A stretch of 64,000 nucleotides of DNA from Psychrobacter luti. GTDB lineage: Bacteria > Pseudomonadota > Gammaproteobacteria > Pseudomonadales > Moraxellaceae. The first letter of the stretch is position 1. The number at the start of each line of letters is the position of its first letter. The DNA lies in assembly GCF_014192115.1 (NCBI RefSeq), contig NZ_JACHXL010000005.1, positions 1-64,000 of the forward strand, in the 5' to 3' direction. The position numbers and the translations under genes were made by a program. Shown piece after piece: positions 56,155-64,000 of the stretch. The notes under the pieces are model-generated. The model saw nothing but the letters and a program-made list of their open reading frames with translations. It made no database searches and was not told the DNA's origin.

Positions 56155-56871
56155 TTAATTGCCTTCTTTAACGAACAAATACCCTTTACTACGTACGGTT
56201 TTGATACGTTTAGGATTTTCTGGATCATCGCCAATTTTTGGACGGATACGTGAGATACGTACGTCAATTGAGCGATCTTGACCGTCATACTCGATACCGC
56301 GTAGACGTTCAAAAATATCTTCACGTGACAAGATACGACCAGCATTAGAAGCCAATAACCATAATAGGTCATATTCTGCACTGGTGAAATCAACCAGTTC
56401 ATCACCTAGATTTACTGAACGACCACCGTTATCGATGACCAATTCACCAAACTCTAAACGCTGTGGCACATCTTCTGATGGCGCGTTTTCTGAGCGACGT
56501 AATAACGCACGAATACGCGCGAGCAATACACGTGGCTGTGCAGGTTTGGCGACGTAGTCATCAGCACCCATCTCAAGACCCAATACCTGATCCATATCTT
56601 CTGTGCGTGCGGTCAGCATCAAAATTGGGTTCTGATAATGTGGACGTACTTCACGGCATACGGTCAAGCCATCACTACCAGGAAGCATGACATCAAGCAC
56701 GACCAAATCTGGTTGTTCGTTGACAATACGACGAATGGCGCGATTACCATCCGTTTCAATTGCCACTTCTAAACCGTTTTTGACCAAATAATCTTGGGTC
56801 AACATGGCCAGACGCTCGTCATCCTCAACAATCAAGATTCGGGGGGTGTTGTCTTCTTCATTCGTTGTCAT
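56155..56871 (-). CDS. bfmR: Response regulator BfmR (OmpR/RstA family)
   Basis: The 238-residue DNA-binding regulator. Receiver (about 11-125): ILIVEDDERLAMLTQ, Asp in LVVLDVMLPGSDG, MLTARTEDMDQVLG, and Lys in DYVAKPAQP. The C-terminal winged helix (about 140-238) contains DRSIDVRISRIRPKIGDDPE and TVRSKGYLFV. It is nearly identical in plan and long motifs to Acinetobacter BfmR. A ribosome site lies in AGAGGATATAACA upstream of ATG 56871. The 678-bp region upstream offers room for several control sites. Confidence 0.93.
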   Translation of the reverse strand: MTTNEEDNTPRILIVEDDERLAMLTQDYLVKNGLEVAIETDGNRAIRRIVNEQPDLVVLDVMLPGSDGLTVCREVRPHYQNPILMLTARTEDMDQVLGLEMGADDYVAKPAQPRVLLARIRALLRRSENAPSEDVPQRLEFGELVIDNGGRSVNLGDELVDFTSAEYDLLWLLASNAGRILSREDIFERLRGIEYDGQDRSIDVRISRIRPKIGDDPENPKRIKTVRSKGYLFVKEGN

Positions 56872-57549
56872 TGTTATATCCTCTAATACATCTAATTTAA
56901 AAGCAGTAAAAGTAAGAGCGGTAAATTAATAGCACCGTAACTTAATCGATCCGTAACCTGTTGCAATCGATGCCGTTATAGCGGTTACAAACTTGGTAGC
57001 ACAGTATACTATTAAACACACAGCTTCCTATACTATAGCTTATAGTTGTTAACAAAACCTATAAACTACACCTATTAAAACTTTAGTTTGCGTCCAAAAA
57101 TTATACCCTTTATCCTGATAAAAAGGCATCAGGCATTATTTATATGAAATAAGCGTTTGCTACTAATCATTAAGACATCTTGCCTTATCGAGCTTCTTAA
57201 TCATATTTATACAACTAGGACATTCCAATTATAAGAATGTATTGAACAAGAATCTGTGTAAGCTACTTTTATCGTGACCAACTTTTTGTCTAATCCCTAA
57301 TATAACCATATATTGTCATTGTCGCTAGTGACTTCTCATTCATTTATTAAAAATTGGTTGGTTATTGAGAACTCTTTAGTGATATAGCGATCTTCTATGT
57401 ATAGCCAGTTTAACTAAAATTGATATATACATAGGCAGCAATGTCAGCTATCAGAAAAACAGGCATAAAAAAACAGCCCATGATGGACTGTTTTTTTATT
57501 ATTGTAGAAAATTAAAGAAAAACTCTAACCTTTGCTACAAAGTATAAGA
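56872..57549. other. 678-bp spacer between atpC and bfmR
   Basis: Both neighbours are on minus. The atp terminator lies at 57467-57497. The rest is AT-rich with TATACT near 57008 as a possible bfmR -10, but no good -35. No small gene with a ribosome site was found. Confidence 0.4.
57467..57497. terminator. Terminator of the atp operon
   Basis: AAAAAAACAG (57467-57476) pairs with CTGTTTTTTT (57488-57497); inner CCA/TGG pairs, one mismatch. On minus it is followed by T's, 53 bp after atpC. Confidence 0.88.
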
Positions 57550-57966
57550 CTAAGCGCGGTTTTTGTATTTACGGATAGTCTGTAGCTGGGCAACTGATTC
57601 CGCCAATGAAGCCAATGCTGCATTGGTTTGTACCGTATCAGACTGGTTAACCAGCATCTGCTCAGCTTTTTTACGTGCTTCAACGATTTTACTTTCGTCA
57701 AGATTATGCGCACGCATGGCGGTATCAGCAAGTACGGTGACCATTTTTGGCTGTACTTCTAACACGCCACCTGAGACGTAAATTACTTCTTCTTCACCGT
57801 TTGGTGTTTGTACGCGCATTGCACCTGGCTTTAGCAAAGTAATAAGCGGAGTGTGACCTGGCAATATACCAATCTCGCCTTCGGTACCACTAGCTATTAA
57901 CATGCTAATTTCGCCTGAATACAACTCTTCACGAGCACTTACGACGCGACATTGTAACGTTGCCAT
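57550..57966 (-). CDS. atpC: ATP synthase epsilon subunit
   Basis: The 138-residue F1 stalk subunit couples rotation and inhibits hydrolysis. N-terminal beta sandwich (EGEIGILPGHTPLITLLKPG) and C-terminal two-helix domain are both present. Last gene of the operon, 115 bp after atpD. Confidence 0.96.
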   Translation of the reverse strand: MATLQCRVVSAREELYSGEISMLIASGTEGEIGILPGHTPLITLLKPGAMRVQTPNGEEEVIYVSGGVLEVQPKMVTVLADTAMRAHNLDESKIVEARKKAEQMLVNQSDTVQTNAALASLAESVAQLQTIRKYKNRA

Positions 57967-58081
57967 ACTTAATTCCTTACCATCAAAGCGCGATCAAAAA
58001 ACAGTAAAAACTGCGATGCGTTACTGAAGAGTAGATATAAGGTTTATGTTATACCTACTCGTTAGCGAATACTAATACAAC

Positions 58082-59533
<1,452 letters not shown>

Positions 59534-59553
59534 CTATATATAGGTGTAGTCAA

Positions 59554-60435
59554 TTATGAAACAGCAGCAGCACCGCCAACGATTTCCGAGATTTCTCGGG
59601 TAATCGCCGCTTGACGCAGCTTGTTATAAACCAACTGTAAATCGTTAATTAGGTCACCAGCATTATCTGTCGCCGCTTTCATCGCAACCATACGTGAAGA
59701 CTGTTCAGAGGCAATGTTTTCCATCACCGCTTGATAGACAATCGACTCAATATAGCGACCAAGCAATTCATCAATCAATGTTTTGATGTCAGGCTCGTAG
59801 ATATAATCCCAGCTAAGTTCTGTCTGAATGCCGCTTTCTTCTTCGCCAAATGAATCTTCTGGTAAAGGTACCAGCTGATTGACTGTTGGCTTTTGCGTCA
59901 TCGCATTGACAAACTTATTATAAACCACGTAAATGCGATCTATTTTACCGTTAGTATAATCGTCAAGCATCGCTTGGACCGGCGCGTTTATCTGCTCAAA
60001 AGTTGGTTTATCACCATAATCAGTCACAGCTGAGGTGACTTTACCACCAAAGTTTTTGAAGAAGCTGACGCCTTTAGCGCCAATCACTGCAAACTCGGCT
60101 TGTACAGACTGGTCTTGATATTGCTGAATACTTTTAGATAGAGCTTTGAATAGGTTAATATTCAAACCACCCGCCAAACCGCGGTCAGATGTGATGACAA
60201 TATAGCCAACTCTATCAACTGAACGGGTTACCATGTACGGATGTTTGTAATCTGATGAGGCATGCACCAAATGCGAAATAACCCGGCGCATACTATCAGC
60301 ATACGGGCGACCCACTTCCATGCGCTCTTGGGCACGGCGCATTTTACTGGCAGCTACCATTTGCATAGCACGAGTAATTTTCTGGGTACTTTTAATACTG
60401 GTGACTTTGGCACGTATCTCTTTTAAGCTTGCCAT
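59554..60435 (-). CDS. atpG: ATP synthase gamma subunit
   Basis: The 293-residue central rotor shaft. The N-terminal helix [20 protein letters not shown] and the C-terminal helix ([19 protein letters not shown], ending [17 protein letters not shown]) are typical. It is separated from atpA by an unusually long spacer (260 bp) with repeats. Confidence 0.97.
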   Translation of the reverse strand: MASLKEIRAKVTSIKSTQKITRAMQMVAASKMRRAQERMEVGRPYADSMRRVISHLVHASSDYKHPYMVTRSVDRVGYIVITSDRGLAGGLNINLFKALSKSIQQYQDQSVQAEFAVIGAKGVSFFKNFGGKVTSAVTDYGDKPTFEQINAPVQAMLDDYTNGKIDRIYVVYNKFVNAMTQKPTVNQLVPLPEDSFGEEESGIQTELSWDYIYEPDIKTLIDELLGRYIESIVYQAVMENIASEQSSRMVAMKAATDNAGDLINDLQLVYNKLRQAAITREISEIVGGAAAVS

Positions 60436-60569
60436 AATGATTCCAATATAAGAGGGTTAAAAAGCATGGGCGTATGCAACAATCATTTAATATAAAACAC
60501 TGAACTTACAGAATAATGTCTTTACATTTTGTGGCATGACGCAATCTTAGACCATTGCTGGTTAAAACA

Positions 60570-60644
60570 GTGGCGCTCCTATCTTAAAAGAGGGCTTCTT
60601 AAAAGAGAGTCTCTTAAAAGAAATCTTATCAGATAATGCGCCAC
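60570..60644. repeat. Stem-loop element with three 15-bp repeats between atpA and atpG
   Basis: GTGGCGC (60570-60576) and GCGCCAC (60638-60644) are perfect inverted arms. Inside are three 15-bp units (60582-60596, 60597-60611, 60612-60626; consensus TCTTAAAAGARRGYY) and an AGAGA/TCTCT hairpin. The unit belongs to the same family as 17927-17971. Confidence 0.8.
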
Positions 60645-60695
60645 CGTATACGCTCTAAACTAAAGTGCTAACCAACTAAGGCTTAACCCGTTAAA

Positions 60696-62240
60696 TTAAT
60701 AACTGTGATTTTGTTTAAAGGTCTCTAAAGATGACTTTAAACGACCTGCGATATCGTCATTGTAATTCGCAGTGTCATCAATCTCACGCATCAATTCACT
60801 CTGCTCATCATGCATATAGCGTAAGTAAGCTTCTTCAAAAGAACCGATTTTTTCAACAGGAACGTCCGCTAAGAACCCTTCGTTTGACGCATAAATAACC
60901 GCGGCTTGCTCAGAGATAGACATTGGCTGATATTGTTTCTGTTTCATCAATTCAGTCACGCGCTCACCATGATCAAGCTGTTCACGCGTTGCATCATCAA
61001 GGTCTGATGCGAACTGAGCAAATGCAGCCAATTCACGATATTGCGCTAGAGCGGTACGGATACCACCAGACAGTTTCTTAATAATCTTAGTCTGAGCAGC
61101 ACCACCAACACGTGATACCGAGATACCAGCGTTCACTGCTGGACGGATACCTGAGTTGAATAGGCTAGATTCTAAGAAGATCTGACCATCAGTGATTGAA
61201 ATCACGTTGGTTGGTACGAATGCAGATACGTCACCAGCTTGGGTTTCAATGATAGGTAGTGCGGTTAAAGAACCAGTTTTACCGACCACTTCACCATTGG
61301 TGAATTTTTCTACGTACGCTGCGTTTACGCGTGATGCACGCTCAAGTAAACGTGAGTGTAAATAGAATACGTCACCAGGATACGCTTCACGACCTGGTGG
61401 ACGACGTAATAGTAGTGAGATTTGACGATAAGCAACGGCTTGTTTTGATAAGTCATCAAAAACAATCAGTGCATCTTCGCCGCGGTCACGGAAGTATTCG
61501 CCCATCGTACAACCTGAATACGGTGCGATATACTGGAGTGCTGCTGGCTCTGACGCTGAAGCTACGACTACAGTCGTATATTCAAGGGCACCAGTTTGCT
61601 CAAGCTTACGTACCACGTTGGCAATGGTAGAACGTTTCTGACCGATTGCTACGTATACACACTTAATACCAGATGATTTCTGAGCAATAATCGCATCGAT
61701 AGCCATCGCGGTTTTACCCGTCTGACGGTCACCAATGATAAGCTCACGCTGACCACGACCGATTGGAATCATGGTATCAACGGCTTTATAACCAGTCATT
61801 ACTGGTTGATCTACTGATTGACGGTCGATAACGCCTGGAGCGATTTTTTCGACTTTATCAGTCATCTTGGCATCGATAGGACCTTTGCCATCAATAGGGT
61901 TACCTAAAGCATCAACAACACGGCCTAGCAACTCAGGACCTACGGGTACTTCCAAAATGCGACCAGTACAATAGGCTTTTTGACCTTCTTGTAGTTTTAG
62001 GAAGTCGCCTAATACTACCGCACCAACAGAATCACGCTCTAAGTTAAGCGCCATTCCGTAGATTTCACCTTCAAACTCAATCATTTCGCCGTACATGGCA
62101 TCTTCAAGACCATGAATCTGCACGATACCGTCAGATACTTTGACAATCGTGCCTTCATTCTTTGCAGTTGCACCCGCATCAAGGTCTTGAATACGCTGCT
62201 TAATCAGATTACTGATTTCCGCTGGATTCAATTGTTGCAT
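60696..62240 (-). CDS. atpA: ATP synthase alpha subunit
   Basis: The 514-residue non-catalytic F1 subunit. Start [17 protein letters not shown]; Walker [14 protein letters not shown] (about 170-182); arginine finger region in [13 protein letters not shown]. 91 bp after atpH. Confidence 0.98.
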   Translation of the reverse strand: MQQLNPAEISNLIKQRIQDLDAGATAKNEGTIVKVSDGIVQIHGLEDAMYGEMIEFEGEIYGMALNLERDSVGAVVLGDFLKLQEGQKAYCTGRILEVPVGPELLGRVVDALGNPIDGKGPIDAKMTDKVEKIAPGVIDRQSVDQPVMTGYKAVDTMIPIGRGQRELIIGDRQTGKTAMAIDAIIAQKSSGIKCVYVAIGQKRSTIANVVRKLEQTGALEYTTVVVASASEPAALQYIAPYSGCTMGEYFRDRGEDALIVFDDLSKQAVAYRQISLLLRRPPGREAYPGDVFYLHSRLLERASRVNAAYVEKFTNGEVVGKTGSLTALPIIETQAGDVSAFVPTNVISITDGQIFLESSLFNSGIRPAVNAGISVSRVGGAAQTKIIKKLSGGIRTALAQYRELAAFAQFASDLDDATREQLDHGERVTELMKQKQYQPMSISEQAAVIYASNEGFLADVPVEKIGSFEEAYLRYMHDEQSELMREIDDTANYNDDIAGRLKSSLETFKQNHSY

Positions 62241-62331
62241 TGCCTTGTTTCCTTTAATTTATGATAACCCGCCACTGACGTAAATGCTCTTATATCACGC
62301 AAGCTTTATTAAGCTGCACTGATGATTGGCA

Positions 62332-62955
62332 TTAGGCCGTTAGCTGTGTTTTTAACTGTTGTAACTTGCCACGCATCGAATCATCGATAATTTTATCACC
62401 GACTTTAATCGTAGCGCCCGCCAAAAGACTAGGATCAACCGACTCATGAATCACCACGCTCGCATTTAGCGAAGCAGCAAGACGCGTTTGCAGCGTATCA
62501 CGCTGGGCATCGGTTAATGGATAAGCAGAGGTCACATAAGCGTCAAGCTGCTTTAAGCTTATTGCCTTGTGACGGCGATAATGCTCATAAACTTCAGGAA
62601 GCAGCGCCAGACGCTCTTGTTCTGATAACTGTTTAACGAAGTTACTAAGTGCTACTGATACTTTTGGATAGCTGGCGTTGCTGTCATGACGAGCCCCTTG
62701 GGTCTCGACTAATAACTGCTTAAAAGCAGAATCATTCGCGCTAGCTACTTCTGTATCATAAAGATCGACCAAAGCAGCTGACTTATGCTCAGCAGAAACA
62801 GCTGGATTGTCTAGCCAAGTACTGAACGACTTGTCATTGACAACGGTGCCGGCAATAAATAAGAAGTTTTCCCACTCATTTACTACCCCGTTTTCATTGG
62901 CATAGTCAAACGCGGCTTTAGCGTACGGTCGTGCTAAGGTTGATAAGTCAGCCAT
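62332..62955 (-). CDS. atpH: ATP synthase delta subunit
   Basis: The 207-residue stator protein joins F1 to subunit b; somewhat longer than E. coli delta (177). N-terminal [13 protein letters not shown] and C-terminal [19 protein letters not shown] are conserved. 13 bp after atpF. Confidence 0.96.
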   Translation of the reverse strand: MADLSTLARPYAKAAFDYANENGVVNEWENFLFIAGTVVNDKSFSTWLDNPAVSAEHKSAALVDLYDTEVASANDSAFKQLLVETQGARHDSNASYPKVSVALSNFVKQLSEQERLALLPEVYEHYRRHKAISLKQLDAYVTSAYPLTDAQRDTLQTRLAASLNASVVIHESVDPSLLAGATIKVGDKIIDDSMRGKLQQLKTQLTA

Positions 62956-62968
62956 GATATCCTCACAA

Positions 62969-63439
62969 TTACAGCTTCGCCGCCAGTTGGTCTAACATAC
63001 TGGCATGTTTTTGCACATCGACTTTGTCTTGCAAAATCTTTTCGGCACCAAGTACAGCCAGTTCAGCAACTTGGGCACGCAATGATTCGCGTGCTTGATT
63101 GATTTCTTGGTCGATAGAGGCTTGCGCTTGTTGACGAATGCGCTCGCCTTCCGCTTGGGCTTGCGATTTTGCATCTTCAACAAGCTGATTGGCGCTCTTG
63201 TTCGCTTGCTCAATTAGAGCAGCAGCTTTGGTCTTTGCAAGATTAAGCTCCTGCTGTACATCTTGCTCCGCGGTCGCTAAATCTGCTTTTGCTTTTTCTG
63301 CGGCGTTTAAGCCTTCAGCAATCTTACGCTGACGTTCATTAATGGCACCGATAAGTGGTGGCCACACGAATTTCATGCAAAAAATCACAAATATTGCAAA
63401 AGCAATGGCTTGACCGATGAGGGTAGAATTGATATTCAC
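62969..63439 (-). CDS. atpF: ATP synthase subunit b
   Basis: The 156-residue peripheral stalk: one N-terminal membrane helix (about 6-26) and a long charged coiled coil ([17 protein letters not shown]). Length equals E. coli b (156). Confidence 0.97.
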   Translation of the reverse strand: MNINSTLIGQAIAFAIFVIFCMKFVWPPLIGAINERQRKIAEGLNAAEKAKADLATAEQDVQQELNLAKTKAAALIEQANKSANQLVEDAKSQAQAEGERIRQQAQASIDQEINQARESLRAQVAELAVLGAEKILQDKVDVQKHASMLDQLAAKL

Positions 63440-63487
63440 GTGATCACCTCTTTGTTAATGAAAAATCAGTTTCATTGATCATATTTG

Positions 63488-63506
63488 ATAGCCAAACTTT
63501 GGCTAT
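63488..63506. other. Stem-loop between atpE and atpF
   Basis: ATAGCCAA (63488-63495) pairs perfectly with TTGGCTAT (63499-63506), loop ACT. No T run; likely an mRNA-stability element after atpE. Confidence 0.55.
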
Positions 63507-63556
63507 ATTTAATATACAAACTTTGACCACCAAACATTTACAACTGAGCTTTCTGA

Positions 63557-63823
<267 letters not shown>

Positions 63824-63838
63824 CTATTGAATGTCTAA

Positions 63839-64000
<162 letters not shown>

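Overview
The window reads as a chromosomal core region of a Moraxellaceae gammaproteobacterium, most likely Psychrobacter. This rests on the AT-leaning base composition, on protein sequences close to Acinetobacter homologues (the response regulator at 56155-56871 is recognisably BfmR), and on gene neighbourhoods such as hisIE-tatABC, trxA-rho, rpmI-rplT-pheST-ihfA, lgt-thyA-folA, rpsP-rimM-trmD-rplS and the atp operon. The genus call is inference. I see no prophage, IS transposase, CRISPR array, tRNA or rRNA gene.

Layout. 0.2-11 kb: a giant DUF2339 membrane protein, a YlqF/RbgA-type ribosome GTPase, a GIY-YIG/DUF4357 protein and mutY on plus; tesB and rapA on minus. 11.7-16.2 kb: a membrane histidine kinase, a double-receiver regulator without output domain, and a 2-hydroxyacid dehydrogenase. 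16.2-24 kb: a Baeyer-Villiger-type monooxygenase, an RluA-family pseudouridine synthase, trxA, rho, two small lipoproteins and a YpfJ-type zinc peptidase. 24-29.2 kb, minus: rpmI, rplT, pheS, pheT, ihfA. 29.7-35.5 kb, plus: hisIE, tatABC, a UvrD-like helicase and dusC. 35.5-41.5 kb: MAPEG and OsmC-family proteins, rppH, a zinc alcohol dehydrogenase, an NRDE protein and a DUF4139 protein. 41.7-44.5 kb: lgt-thyA-folA, then a structured leader in front of a 43-residue Cys-rich protein. 44.6-51.9 kb: uvrC, a DUF3360 membrane protein, a DUF4442 protein and rpsP-rimM-trmD-rplS. 52.3-56.9 kb: a lone EnvZ-like kinase, a 59-residue membrane protein and bfmS/bfmR. 57.5-64 kb, minus: atpC to atpB, with atpB cut by the window edge.

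How the genes work together. Most of the window is housekeeping: translation (ribosomal proteins, PheRS, RimM, TrmD, Dus and RluA enzymes), transcription (Rho, RapA), RNA decay (RppH), DNA repair (MutY, UvrC), folate/thymidylate synthesis, Tat export, lipoprotein maturation and ATP synthesis. Three sensor kinases lie in 45 kb: one paired with a double-receiver protein, one paired with BfmR, and one alone.

The most interesting signals are in non-coding DNA. (1) The leader of the 43-residue Cys-rich protein (44259-44411) can form two mutually exclusive helices, a 14-bp long-range stem or a 16-bp hairpin that buries the whole Shine-Dalgarno. That is a riboswitch or RNA-thermometer layout which I cannot assign to a known class. 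(2) Short imperfect tandem duplications (8-19 bp units) recur in at least nine intergenic sites, two of which share one 15-bp repeat family 43 kb apart. (3) A probable short structured RNA or attenuator precedes an acidic lipoprotein gene. (4) A 59-residue membrane protein gene lies directly downstream of bfmS.
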